A stretch of 64,000 bases of DNA from Rutidosis leptorrhynchoides (GCF_046630445.1 NC_092341.1:257282001-257346000); one strand, 5' to 3'. Shown: positions 12,860-25,414, numbered from the stretch's first letter. A program made the numbers and translations. The notes: generated from the letters alone by a model not told the origin.

Positions 12860-13543
12860 CTAGTACACAAGTCGCTCAGCAAAGGCAATAAAGACACGTA
12901 ATTCATACGTCCAGAAACAAGTCATGCATTCTGGTTTTACTAGGATTACTTCCCATCCTTGGTCTTGTGGAACATAACCGTTATGGCCGTTGATAAGACA
13001 GCGTGTTGTAACGTCGTCAAAGGGACGAGGGTTACGTAATGTCCAACAGTCCCGTAACAATCTAAAAACCTCATTTCTTACCCCAATTACCGACTCCGTC
13101 ACTTGTGGAAACGTTTTGTTTAATAGTTGTAGCCCGATGTTCTTGTTCTCACTTTGATGAGAAGCGAACATTACTAATCCGTAAGCATAACATGCTTCTT
13201 TATGTTGCATGTTAGTCGCTTTTTCTAAATCACGAAGTCCAATATTCGGATATATTGAGTCAAAATAATTTCTTAACCCGTTGCGTAAAATAGCATTTGG
13301 GTTCCCCGCAATATATGCGTCAAAGTAAACACATCGTAACTTATGGGTTTCCCAATGTGATATCCCCCAACTTTCAAACGAAAGTCTCTTATAAACCAAG
13401 ACATTCTTGGAACGTTCTTCGAATGTCTTACAAACTGATCTCGCCTTAAATAGTTGTGCCGAGGAATTCTGACCGACTCTAGACAAGATTTCATCAATCA
13501 TGTCTCCGGGTAGGTCTCTTAAAATATTGGGTTGTCTATCCAT
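12860..13543 (-). CDS. Captured F-box protein, At2g35280-like
   Basis: This 227-residue ORF lies between the acidic ORF and gag, on the element's coding strand. Residues about 7..45 form an F-box (LPGDMIDEILSRVG...FKARSVCKTF), the part that would bind Skp1 in an SCF ubiquitin ligase. Residues about 85..145 carry a Sel1-like stretch (GLRDLEKATN...ACYAYGLVMF) and a Cys/Trp-containing tail, the layout of plant F-box proteins of the At2g35280 type. The target is unknown. G carries the same gene at 60443..61125 but with a 2-nt deletion. Presence in two copies means the gene belongs to the family and was captured before they diverged. Whether protein is made is not shown. Confidence 0.75.
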   Translation of the reverse strand: MDRQPNILRDLPGDMIDEILSRVGQNSSAQLFKARSVCKTFEERSKNVLVYKRLSFESWGISHWETHKLRCVYFDAYIAGNPNAILRNGLRNYFDSIYPNIGLRDLEKATNMQHKEACYAYGLVMFASHQSENKNIGLQLLNKTFPQVTESVIGVRNEVFRLLRDCWTLRNPRPFDDVTTRCLINGHNGYVPQDQGWEVILVKPECMTCFWTYELRVFIAFAERLVY

Positions 13544-13680
13544 TTTGTGTTTTTAAACTGTAAAATAGACAAGAGTTAGATTCATAAAAAAAATACTTAT
13601 TAATACAAGCAATTTTTACATATATCATAAAGCATAAGCACACTATATTACATATATTACACCACACGAATACAACTATC

Positions 13681-14294
13681 TTATTCCGACTCGCTCGTTT
13701 CTTCTTCTTCGGTTTGGTTCGTTTTGCCAAGTTTCTAGGGATATATGATGTTCCCCTAATACTAACTGTCGTTTTCCACAACGGTTTAGAAAAACCTGGT
13801 GGTTTAGAGGTTCCCGGGTCATTGTTACAACTTAAGGACTTCGGGGGTTGACGATACATATAAAGTTCATCGGGATTGGAATTAGATTTCTCTATTTTTA
13901 TGCCCTTTCCCTTATTATTTTCTTTTGCCTTTTTAAATTCAGTTGGGGTAATTTCTATAACATCATCGGAATTCTCGTCGGAATCCGATTCATCGGAGAA
14001 TTTGTAATCCTCCCAATATTTTGCTTCCTTGGCGGAAACACCATTGACCATAATTAACCTTGGTCGGTTGGTTGAGGATTTTCTTTTACTTAACCGTTTT
14101 ATTATTTCCCCCACCGGTTCTACTTCTTCATCCGGTTCCGATTCTTCTTCCGGTTCCGATTCTTCTTCCGGTTCCGACTCTTCTTCCGGTTCCTCTTCGG
14201 GAACTTGTGAATCAGTCCACGAATCATTCCAATTTACATTTGACTCTTCATTATTATTAGGTGAGTTAATGGGACTTGTTCTAGAGGTAGACAT
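13681..14294 (-). CDS. Acidic low-complexity ORF of element B (C-terminus frameshifted)
   Basis: This is the first ORF after the PBS. It starts MSTSRTSP and has Glu-rich EEESEPEEESEP repeats at about residues 32..56, a basic patch (KRLSKRKSS), a conserved-looking block around VNGVSAKEAKYWEDYKF, then an acidic Ser/Asp stretch and a Lys-rich end. In G the same ORF is 204 residues and ends ETSESE. In B one T is missing near 13715, so the frame switches and runs on to 13536. I recognise no family. Charge and low complexity suggest a disordered protein; function unknown. Confidence 0.6.
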
Positions 14295-14489
14295 CTATCA
14301 CATAATATCAAACGCGTTAAGAGATTAATATATCACATAATATTCACATGTTAAAAATATATAGTTTCCAACAAAATTTGTTAAGCAATCATTTTTCAAG
14401 TAAACACGGTCGAAGTCCAGACTCACTAATGCATCCTAACAAACTCGATAAGACACACTAATGCAAAATTCTGGTTCTCTAAGACCAAC
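14295..14489 (-). other. Element B leader
   Basis: This is untranslated leader between the PBS and the acidic ORF. It resembles the leaders of A (18438..18560) and F (51086..51170) just past the PBS, which ties the families together. No ORF is seen. Confidence 0.6.
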
Positions 14490-14501
14490 GCTCGGATACC
14501 A
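14490..14501 (-). promoter_or_regulatory. Element B primer-binding site (one mismatch)
   Basis: The minus strand reads TGGTATCCGAGC two bases from the 5' LTR. The usual initiator-Met tRNA site is TGGTATCAGAGC, so one base differs (A to C). G has the same variant; A, D and F have the standard site. Confidence 0.85.
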
Positions 14502-14503
14502 AC

Positions 14504-17500
14504 TGAAATGTCCCGTTCTTATTGATTAAAAACGTTCCATATTAATTGATTTCGTTGCGAGGTTTTGACCTCTATATGAGACGTTTTTCAAAGACTGCAT
14601 TCATTTTTAAAACAAACCATAACCTTTATTTCATAGATAAAGATTTTAAAAAGCTTTACGTAGATTATCAAATAATGATAATCTAAAATATCCTGTTTAC
14701 ACACGACCATTACATAATGGTTTACAATACAAATATGTTACAACAAAATAAGTTTCTTGAATGCAGTTTTTACACAATATCATACAAGCATGGACTCCAA
14801 ATCTCGTCCTTATTTAAGTATGCGACAGCGGAAGCTCTTAATAATCACCTGAGAATAAACATGCTTAAAACGTCAACAAAAATGTTGGTGAGTTATAGTT
14901 TTAACCTATATATATCAAATCATAATAATAGACCACAAGATTTCATATTTCAATACACATCCCATACATAGAGATAAAAATCATTCATATGGTGAACACC
15001 TGGTAACCGACATTAACAAGATGCATATATAAGAATATCCCCATCATTCCGGGACACCCTTCGGATATGATATAAATTTCGAAGTACTAAAGCATCCGGT
15101 ACTTTGGATGGGGCTTGTTAGGCCCAATAGATCTATCTTTAGGATTCTCGTCAATTAGGGTGTCTGTTCCCTGATTCTTAGATTACCAGACTTAATAAAA
15201 AGGGGCATATTCGATTTCGATAATTCAACCATAGAATGTAGTTTCACGTACTTGTGTCTATTTTGTAAATCATTTATAAAACCTGCATGTATTCTCATCC
15301 CAAAAATATTAGATTTTAAAAGTGGGACTATAACTCACTTTCACAGATTTTTACTTCGTCGGGAAGTAAGACTTGGCCACTGGTTGATTCACGAACCTAT
15401 AACAATATATACATATATATCAAAGTATGTTCAAAATATATTTACAACACTTTTAATATATTTTGATGTTTTAAGTTTATTAAGTCAGCTGTCCTCGTTA
15501 GTAACCTACAACTAGTTGTCCACAGTTAGATGTACAGAAATAAATCGATAAATATTATCTTGAATCAATCCACGACCCAGTGTATACGTATCTCAGTATT
15601 GATCACAACTCAAACTATATATATTTTGGAATCAACCTCAACCCTGTATAGCTAACTCCAACATTCACATATAGAGTGTCTATGGTTGTTCCGAAATATA
15701 TATAGATGTGTCAACTTGATAGGTCGAAACATTGTATACGTGTCTATGGTATCTCAAGATTACATAATATACAATACAAGTTGATTAAGTTATGGTTGGA
15801 ATAGATTTGTTACCAATTTTCACGTAGCTAAAATGAGAAAAATTATCCAATCTTGTTTTACCCATAACTTCTTCATTTTAAATCCGTTTTGAGTGAATCA
15901 AATTGCTATGGTTTCATATTGAACTCTATTTTATGAATCTAAACAGAAAAAGTATAGGTTTATAGTCGGAAAAATAAGTTACAAGTCGTTTTTGTAAAGG
16001 TAGTCATTTCAGTCGAAAGAACGACGTCTAGATGACCATTTTAGAAAACATACTTCCACTTTGAGTTTAACCATAATTTTTGGATATAGTTTCATGTTCA
16101 TAATAAAAATCATTTTCTCAGAATAACAACTTTTAAATCAAAGTTTATCATAGTTTTTAATTAACTAACCCAAAACAGCCCGCGGTGTTACTACGACGGC
16201 GTAAATCCGGTTTTACGGTGTTTTTCGTGTTTCCAAGTTTTAAATCATTAAGTTAGCATATCATATAGATATAGAACATGTGTTTAGTTGATTTTAAAAG
16301 TCAAGTTAGAAGTATTAACTTTTGTTTGCGAACAAGTTTAGAATGAACTAAACTATGTTCTAGTGATTACAAGTTTAAACCTTCGAATAAGATAGCTTTA
16401 TATGTATGAATCGAATGATGTTATGAACATCATTACTACCTTAAGTTCCTTGGATAAACCTACTGGAAAAGAGAAAAATGGATTTAGCTTCAACGGATCC
16501 TTGGATGGCTCGAAGTTCTTGAAACAGAATCATGACACGAAAACAAGTTCATGTAAGATCATCACTTGAAATAAGATTGTTATAGTTATAGAAATTGAAC
16601 CAAAGTTTGAATATGATTATTACCTTGTATTAGAATGATAACCTACTGTAAGAAACAAAGATTTCTTGAGGTTGGATGATCACCTTACAAGATTGGAAGT
16701 GAGCTAGCAAACTTGAAAGTATTCTTGATTTTATGAAACTAGTACTTTTGGAATTTATGAAGAACACTTAGAACTTGAAGATAGAACTTGAGAGAGATCA
16801 ATTAGATGAAGAAAATTGAAGAATGAAAGTGTTTGTAGGTGTTTTTGGTCGTTGGTGTATGGATTAGATATAAAGAATATGTAATTTTTGTTTTCATGTA
16901 AATAAGTCATGAATGATTACTCATATTTTTGTAATTTTATGAGATATTTCATGCTAGTTTCCAAATGATGGTTCCCACATGTGTTAGGTGACTCACATGG
17001 GCTGCTAAGAGATAATCATTGGAGTGTATATACCAATAGTACATACATCTAAAAGCTGTGTATTGTACGAGTACGAATACGGGTGCATACGAGTAGAATT
17101 GTTGATGAAACTGAACGAGGATGTAATTGTAAGCATTTTTTGTTAAGTAGAAGTATTTTGATAAGTGTATTGAAGTCTTTCAAAAGTGTATAAATACATA
17201 TTAAAACACTACATGTATATACATTTTAACTGAGTCGTTAAGTCATCGTTAGTCGTTACATGTAAGTGTTGTTTTGAAACCTTTAAGTTAACGATCTCAA
17301 TTAATGTTGTTAACCCATTGTTTATTATATCTAATGAGATGTTAAATTATTATATTATCATGATATTATTATATATTAATATATCTTAATATGATATATA
17401 AACATTTAAATGTCGTTACAACGATAATCGTTACATATATGTCTCGTTTCGAAATCCTTAAGTTAGTAGTCTTGTTTATATGTATATAACTCATTGTTAA

Positions 17501-17760
17501 TATACTTATGGAGATACTTACTTATCATAATCTCATGTTAACCATATGTATATCCATATATATATATCGTCATGTCGTTTTTACAAGTTTTAACGTTCGT
17601 GAATCGCCGGTCAACTTGGGTGGTCAATTGTCTATATGAAACATATTTCAATTAATCAAGTCTTAACAAGTTTGATTGCTTAACATGTTGGAAACATTTA
17701 ATCATGTAAATATCAATCTCAATTAATATATATAAACATGGAAAAGTTCGGGTCACTACA
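14504..17760 (-). repeat. Element B 5' LTR
   Basis: It is 3257 bp, TG...CA, and matches 4649..7905 with scattered substitutions. It should hold the element promoter; I could not fix a TATA box with confidence. Confidence 0.95.
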
Positions 17761-17765
17761 GAACA

Positions 17766-18423
17766 GACACCCTAATTGACGCGAATCCTAAAGATAGATC
17801 TATCGGGCCCAACAAGCCCCATCCAAAGTACCAGATGCTTTAGTACTTCGAAATTTATATCATGTCCGAAGGAGGATCCCGGAATGATGGGGATATTCTT
17901 ATATATATATATTGTGAATGTCGGTTACCAGGTGTTCAATCCATATGAGTGATATTTTTATCTCTATGCATGGGACGTATGTTTATGAGAAATGGAAATA
18001 TGAAATCTTGTGGTCTATTAAAATTATGAAATGATTATTTATGTTAAACTAATGAACTCACCAACCTTTTGGTTGACACTTGAAAGCATGTTTATTCTCA
18101 GGTACGAAAGAAATCTTCCGCTGTGCATTTGATTATTTTAAAGATATTACTTGGAGTCATTCATGACATATTTCAAAAGACGTTGCATTCGAGTCGTTGA
18201 GTTTACCAAGATCATTATTTAGTCAATTATAGTTGGATATATTATGAAATGGTATGCATGTCTGTCAACTTCAGATGTAATGAAGGATTGTCTTTTCAAA
18301 ACGAATGCAATGTTTGTAAAATGTATCATATAGAGGTCAAGTACCTCGCGATGTAATCAACTGTTGTGAATCGTTTATAATCGATATGGACTTCGTCCGG
18401 ATGGATTAGGACGGGTCCTTTCA
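17766..18423 (+). repeat. Element A 5' LTR, second part
   Basis: This is the continuation of the LTR after element B and its duplicated target GAACA (17761..17765). It matches 26052..26716 and ends GGGTCCTTTCA. Together with 1444..4648 it gives a 3863-bp LTR. Confidence 0.93.
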
Positions 18424-18425
18424 GT

Positions 18426-18437
18426 TGGTATCAGAGC
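18426..18437 (+). promoter_or_regulatory. Element A primer-binding site
   Basis: TGGTATCAGAGC, two bases after the 5' LTR, matches the 3' end complement of initiator-Met tRNA. It sets the element on the plus strand. Confidence 0.95.
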
Positions 18438-18854
18438 GGTGGTCTTAGCGAACCAGGTCTTGCATTAGTATGTCTAACTGATAGTCGTTAAGATGCATTA
18501 GTGAGACTGGACTTCGACCGTGTCTTCATGTCAAAAGTTTTGCTTATCATTCGTGTCGAAAATTACCTGCTTATCATTCTTAGAGAATCACTTGCTTATC
18601 ATTCTTAGTCTAGACACGTGTTACTGCATTGACTGCATGAATAGTGTATAGACAAAATTCATATCTTAGCGTATCTGCTACTTCATATCTTAGCGTATCT
18701 GTTACTGTAACTTTGCCTGACAACTTTCGTAGATTCCTCAGTAACTTATGGGATTTTAGTATTATATATGCATATGTAAATTATGTATTGCAGGGTACTA
18801 ATCTACATCTTATAACCTATTTCTTATCGAAAATCCTTCATCTGATCGTACGAG

Positions 18855-19500
18855 ATGAATACTACAACCAGTTCGAGTCCCTCAGATTCCAATAGCTATT
18901 CCAATAGTTATTCCGACAGCTATTCCGACATAGATGTTCACCTAAGCTCCGAAAACAGCGTCATCGGCATGAATCAACCAATCAGCCATTATCAATTCAT
19001 CTGATGGATTCGTAGTCGACTTAATTAATGGAAACGCGCAGAAGGTAATCCCTTCCACCAACTGAATTCACCACTTGACAATGAACCTGAAGCGTTTACC
19101 GGCGAACCTGTTCGAAACACCATTTTCAGTCTCATTTCCAGGGTAACTCGACAAGATTATATTCTATCTACAATTCTGAACCTTATTCATCTGCTCGTTT
19201 CGACCGACAATCATCTTGGAGTAATAAGTCAACGAACTTCGCGCTCGAATAATCAATTCGGAGAATATGGTGCAAAATGTACCAGCTTCAGCAACATCAC
19301 TGGCACCAACAGTACCATCAATAACAGCACCAATACCATCAACAATCCATACTTCAATATCATCATCTGTACTTGGAGTATGATCTTCGCTCTACGTATC
19401 ATTCTACCTCATTTATCTTCGTTCAACATGGCGAATATGTAATCTCTAAAGTTTTAGAGATTATTTATTCTAGTTCCAACCGAAAACTAAATGAGTTTAA
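18855..19500 (+). pseudogene. Degenerate 5' cargo ORF of element A
   Basis: It starts ATG AAT ACT ACA and can be followed alongside the F ORF at 51456..52034: Ser/Asp-rich start, NQPISH, EPVRNTIFSLISRV, ILSTILNLIH. Stop codons and frameshifts break it, the first stop falling soon after NQPISH. No known domain is recognised. In F the matching part has a coiled-coil-like stretch. It occupies the same slot where B and G hold the acidic and F-box ORFs. Confidence 0.6.
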
Positions 19501-20094
19501 TATTAAGTTAACTCATTAAATCCATGATTACATCTGAAGAAAATATATATGTATATATGTTTTCATAAAGATTGTAATTAAAAATTCTCTTGTACAAACT
19601 GTTAATGGTGAAAATATTTTAACGGGTAGGTAATACCCGAGGAATATTTAAATTTCACACTAATAAGTTACCCTGTATATTCTTCGAATCTGATTCAACA
19701 GTTATTCACTATCCTATTTACAACCACCGAGATACGTATCCATTCACCAAAGAATAACTATTTTCATTCAAATTCAATTTCATATTTGGATTTGACCTAT
19801 CAGAATCCAACAAGTGGCATAATGAAGAAATAATGAACACAATAAAAATTGATTAGAAACAGGCTAATTAACAATATGAAATTTTGTTAAGAATCCACGC
19901 TAACAAAATCCTAGCTAACTGTTCCTAGCTAACTGTTAATTCGGTATTACATTTTATTTATCGCAATTTAATTATCGCAATTTATTTTATCGCAATTTAA
20001 TTCTCGCAATTTTATTTATTGTTATTTAAATTCTGTTATTTACTTTACGCACTTTATTTATCATTATTTAATTTCTGTTATTTATTTTACGCAC
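19501..20094 (+). other. Element A interior with internal polypurine-like motif
   Basis: No gene is seen. TTAACGGGTAGGTAA at 19619..19633, followed by TACCCG, matches the internal motif of B and the element's own 3' tract with one base changed. The flanking bases also resemble the B segment between F-box ORF and gag. Confidence 0.55.
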
Positions 20095-20480
20095 TCTAAA
20101 TATCGGGACACGTATACAAGGTTTTGGCATATCATATCGACGCATCTATATATATTATTTGGAATCACCATAGACACTCTATATGCAGTAATGATCGAGT
20201 TCTCTATACAGGGTTGAGGTTGATTCTACACTAATATATATAGTTTGAGTTGTGGTCGAGTCTGAGACGTATACGGGTTACGACATGTATTAATTAATTC
20301 GAATATTATATATTAAACTATATATATGAATTATTAGACTGTCAACTGTGGACTATCGACTGTGGATTAATAACATTAAACAATTAAAATGAATTAAAAA
20401 TATTGATTATAACATATGAAACTAAACAATTCTTCAAGTTGCCACTTGATCTCATCTTAAACCTCATTGTATCTCGACGA
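20095..20480 (+). repeat. LTR-derived fragment inside element A
   Basis: It is similar, in element sense, to the reverse complement of about 5500..5890 in the B LTR (shared ACACTCTATATG, ATACAGGGTTGAGGTTGATT, ATATAGTTTGAGTTGTG). It is diverged but co-linear. A piece of a relative's LTR thus lies in the interior of A. Confidence 0.65.
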
Positions 20481-21167
20481 TTACAATCAACGTTCAAACC
20501 TTTCATGATTCTTGAAAACACCTCAATCGAGAGTATGAACCAACCGCACTTCATTTACGGAAGAAGAGATTGACGCATATAGTTATGTACCTAAAAATAC
20601 TCGGAACCTGAGTAAAACGTTTAACCCGTATCTGTGTTAGCTCCTTTAGCATTATTAATACCCAAAAATAACTTGGTAATCCCTTTCAAAGTAGCAAATT
20701 TTGTCACAGCTCCAGCAAGTCAACTTCGACTCTTCATTCGAAGTAGCCTTACTATAATCCTGATATATACGATTACCCTTTTGATACCAGAGAATTCTTT
20801 TATATTCCATAATATTACCAGCAGATGTACTAGCAACCTCGTTGCTTCCTGGCTTAAATCTCTCTGACAAATCATTATATTCATTGAAACCCTATCATAT
20901 AATCATCCGCATCTTGTAACGAGAACTGCCATACCAATAACCGAGAATCAGCAATCAGTACTTTGAAAACTCACAGCATATCTACATCAACAGTTATATG
21001 TATGACATTTATCTCTAAGAATTATGATCTCTCATTCTGAAATCCTGAAAAGCACTCAGTCACAAATCAATACTCTGAATGTTGAAAAAGCTGAATGAAG
21101 CAGCAGAAACCATAGACAACTGTAAACGACCATAATCATCGAAAGTTTGATGATAAAGAATAGTATG

Positions 21168-21785
21168 TTGGAAAAGCTCAGAAAAGTTGGAACTGAAAAA
21201 CGGATTGAGCTAACCACGAAGGAGACCAAGGATAAATACAAGGACCATACCATATATTCAAAGAATCCAGGTAATTCTGGATCCGATGAAACCTTCAACG
21301 AATATCTTGCTCTGTACTCATGTTAAAATCTTGCGAAAAATCTTCCTCATCAACCATCGAACATAGAAATTCCAAAATATCATCATCAATATCTTCGATA
21401 TTTCTGAGGATATTTTCATAAATATTCTCGTCCGAAATTATATACCTCTTCGTGCTTCCTGTGTATCATTATGTTGGAAACATTCAATGGAAAATTTAGT
21501 ACCGAAAAGCGGATTATGCGAAACTATGAAGGAAGCCGTGAACAAATCACAAAGAATAAGTTTGACTTCAAAGAATTCAAATGATTCCGTTTCTGATGAA
21601 ATCTTTAGTGAATACCTTGCTTCCGAATCTAAACCCTTACGGATAAATCTTCTTCATCATCCATCGATATTAGAAATTCCAAGATATCATCGTATCTTTC
21701 ATTATAAATATCCTCCATATTTCTGAAGATATTTTCATAACTATTCTTATCTGAAATCAATAATCTATTCGTGCTATCAATGTTA
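21168..21785 (+). repeat. Diverged ~305-bp tandem duplication in element A
   Basis: Unit 1 is about 21168..21472 and unit 2 about 21473..21785. Both begin near TTGGAAA, carry a shared ...CGGATT... block, a TTCAAAGAATTCAAATGATT-like block and a GATATTTCTGA(G/A)GATATTTTCATAA block in that order. Unit 2 keeps a 79-codon frame with no known domain. The flanks 20481..21167 and 21786..22832 hold no gene I can support. Confidence 0.6.
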
Positions 21786-22832
21786 CATCATATAGAAACC
21801 GTTAGTTTTTATATTCTGTAAACTTTTGAGCTTAAAATATGAATGTTTTTGAAGTAGTGTTGGGAACTGATGCATGAGTTAGTATAATATAATGACACTT
21901 GATCAACGTGATTATATTACAGTAAGTCATGTTGAGTTTCTAATGAAACCTGATGATGGTTCACAGTAGATTATACCATCATCATGTGTCATGCACATAA
22001 CTCTTTCATTCTACATAACCTCTGAACATATCAAGAAGAATATATTCTTGATAGTTCTATCGTCTGTATTTTTGATAAATTTGAAAATCAAATCGTGCTA
22101 TCACGTTCCACCCTGCTTAGAATATTATAATCATTTAGAACTCTATATCTACAAATTTTGGACCATTATTCGCTTGACTTGGAGTCGGGAAGAGAAAACA
22201 AGAGCATGGAGCTCCGAAAAATAAAGGAAACATATAAAGCCGATCACAAACATAGGAATTACAAACCGTGTATATCAATATTTATCACCACATAAAGACA
22301 CGGGAGGATTATGAATACAATAATCCCTAGAGCATAATAGAAACAAACAGATTCTTCAGATGGGAGTTGGAAAAGAAGAACGATCATTGCGATAGTTAGA
22401 ATAAGAACAAGGATCAAAACAGGGTTAAGCATTTTCATAAATCTTTTGAATTTGGGAATTAAGTATAGAAGTGGTGAAAACAAATGGAACGGAAAAGGTA
22501 AATTTATAATGGAAATATCAGACAGAGTAATCAAGCCAGATCACCGTATTTAATTATAGAGATCTTAATTTCCATAAATCCCGAAGAATCGAATCTTTTA
22601 GATTTCGGAGATTTTTTTTTAAAATCCCTTGAATTCCGAAAACCAACCATGACTACATCACCGGTTAAGATAAACCTACATTTACTCATCTCAATCTTTT
22701 GTGATAGCTTCTCTCGTACGCTTCACATAATCGAATCATTTTATCTATCTTAATCAATAATGATAAAACCCTAATTATCAACTCATACTCGTCATGAAAA
22801 CATTTTTATTGTTAACCATGACCACCTCACTC

Positions 22833-22868
22833 AAATTTCGGGACGAAATTTCTTTAACGGGTAGGTAC
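22833..22868 (+). promoter_or_regulatory. Element A polypurine tract and palindrome
   Basis: Palindrome AAATTTCGGGACGAAATTT (22833..22851) is followed by CTTTAACGGGTAGGTAC up to the 3' LTR. It is the same block as in B and G. Confidence 0.8.
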
Positions 22869-23029
22869 TGTGACGACCCGGGAACTTCCGACCAAATCTA
22901 AACTTAATCTTTATATGATTTCGACACGATAAGCAAAGTCTGTAATGTTGAGTTTCAAAATTTGTGAACTATTTTTGTGCATTCATTTGACTTCGACCAT
23001 TTCCGACGATTCACGAACAATTGTTGTTA

Positions 23030-23118
<89 letters not shown>

Positions 23119-25332
23119 TATATATATAATAACTTGAAATTTTAAAATATAATTTGAACATTTAAAAATTTAATATGTAAAATAAATACATATACAGAGG
23201 GTATATCTATATACATATACTGATATACATAAATAAACATTATATAAATCTGTATTAGTGTTATTAATTTTAATTAAATAAAATATGGAAATAAAATCCC
23301 ACAGAATCAATTCTGTTCCATATCACGATCAACATGTAGATGGAATTTTGTTCTGTCCCTAAAACGAATTACAGAATCAGAGCAAATCACAGATACAACC
23401 AATTTAGTAGGAATTCGTACATCACTTTTATTTTTTTTTTCTTTTTCTGTTCCTGTTCGATCAACAACACCACAAACCCAATATGACCACTATTATCTGA
23501 TCACGTTCTTTTTCAACTCAATTATCATCAATCAATATCTCTTTAGCTTTATGCTTTCAATCTATTCAACTATCCATCTTTATATAAATATAATACATAC
23601 ATATCCATATGATTCAACAAGAAAAAAAAACCTTTAGACTTCCTGATGCATGTAACTACTTTATTTATTTCTACTTCTAATTAATCCCCTTTGAACTATA
23701 ACCAAACCACCACCATCTTCCGATTCTCTTCTAGTCGAAACTCAACCCAAATAATACTCTTACTGCACTAGGAAGAAGACCACATATTTTTATAACCAAA
23801 CAGACCCACCTCAAGCCATTCGAAAACTGCTGCAGCTGCTCGTCTGTCTTCCTGTTCAAACTACTATAACTGCAGCTGCTAATCCCTTTGTTCTTGCATT
23901 ACAATAGCTGCTACGTGGTACTTGTTTCAGTTTTGATATCGTCAAACCATACCATAACCGAGAACAATCACTATCTCTCTCTCTCTCTCATCTTCAACAA
24001 CATGTAAACTGCTGTTAGTACCTTCTCTAATTTGAATGAAAATCACCACCACAACCGATACCATCTTCATCCACTACCCAACCCATTTACTCATAAAACT
24101 GCTACCCTCATAATTATTACTGCTCCTGCTATTATTTTTTTTGTGAGATATGATTTATAATGAGGATTAGGATTGTGAATGAGATAATAATGGAACCAAG
24201 ACCCCATCAACTACTTTTCTATTCATTGCTGCTTTATTCTTTTCTTTTTCCTTATGATGGCCGACCCATGTTCCAAATTGAATAAAGTAACTGCCGATAA
24301 AACCGAACCACTATCCCTTGTTCCCTTGTTTCTTTCGGTTAGCTTCTTTTTCCCCTGACAGAACCTTTTTGATACGTGTAAAAGGTATCCTAGGGTAGGC
24401 TGCTATATTTCAAAACTAAATCCACAGAAGTCTTATGGCGTAGGGCCGTATTACTTTATTAATTGGATTTCCATTTGGACTTGGACCGTAATTCATGTAA
24501 CAAAGGTTATTGGATGTGGCCGACATGTTTTGCTTTAGGCTAGTGGGATCTGCATCGAACTACTGCAGCCTGCTATTTTTTTTTTTGTATTATCCCACTG
24601 TCTTCATACGGTTAGAATACAACCTCAGAAAGTTTTGACCATTACTTATATTAATTGCTACTTGGGCCGAACTACATACTATGTTCTATAGAATGGGCCG
24701 TAAACTTTGTTATGTGTTGGACCAAAAATTCCAATTCATGCCTTATGATAAGTCGATAGGTGATGATAACAGATGATAATGACGATTTTGTTTAGATAAT
24801 GATTATTTGATTATGATAATGATGGCGATTAGGATAGAAAACGAGTAAGTACTATGATGATGAAGATGTGACGATGTTAATATGATTGATAATGATGATG
24901 ATGAAAAGATTAAGTATGATATTGATTTTATGAGAAGACGACGATTAGGAGTCGTGATATTATGTAAGTCGATAATGATGAAACGAGTTCGTTAATGATG
25001 ATGGTGAAGACTTACCCAATGGTGATGATCAAGATTACAATTATGATTATGTTATAATATGATTATAATTATGATTAGTGTGATCCTTAATATGATGATG
25101 ATGATAAGGATGATTTCGTAAGAAGAAGAAGAAGTGAGACAGAAACACGAACTATATAGTTTTGGGTTAGAGACTTAAATCAGAAAAACAAACTAGCTCA
25201 GATGGTTAGGGATGTTTATGGGCTAGGCGAGAGGTCGCGGGTTCGAATCCTGGCAGAGACAGTTTTATATGTTTTTGGAAGCTTTTCTCTTAAGGTAGTC
25301 TTATTATTATCATTATTATCAATATTATTATA

Positions 25333-25414
<82 letters not shown>

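Larger units (their letters stand above)
4649..17760 (-). mobile_element. Element B: Ty3/gypsy element, likely Tekay-type chromovirus, with captured ORFs
   Basis: This 13,112-bp element is flanked by the 5-bp duplication GAACA (4644..4648 and 17761..17765) within the 5' LTR of element A. Both LTRs are exactly 3257 bp and nearly identical, so insertion looks recent. On the minus strand the order is 5' LTR (14504..17760), PBS, acidic ORF, F-box ORF, internal polypurine-like motif, gag-pol, polypurine tract, 3' LTR (4649..7905). The gag-pol frame has four nonsense codons. The chromodomain-like C-terminus (TWERED, YPHLFPE) supports the Tekay/Del group, which is a family-level inference. Confidence 0.95.

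Noticed and set aside
21056-22534. Small frames at 21056..21298 and 22259..22534 (minus) with hydrophobic stretches
   Set aside because: They lie in the decayed interior of element A, have no homologue in F or B, and no start context or domain.
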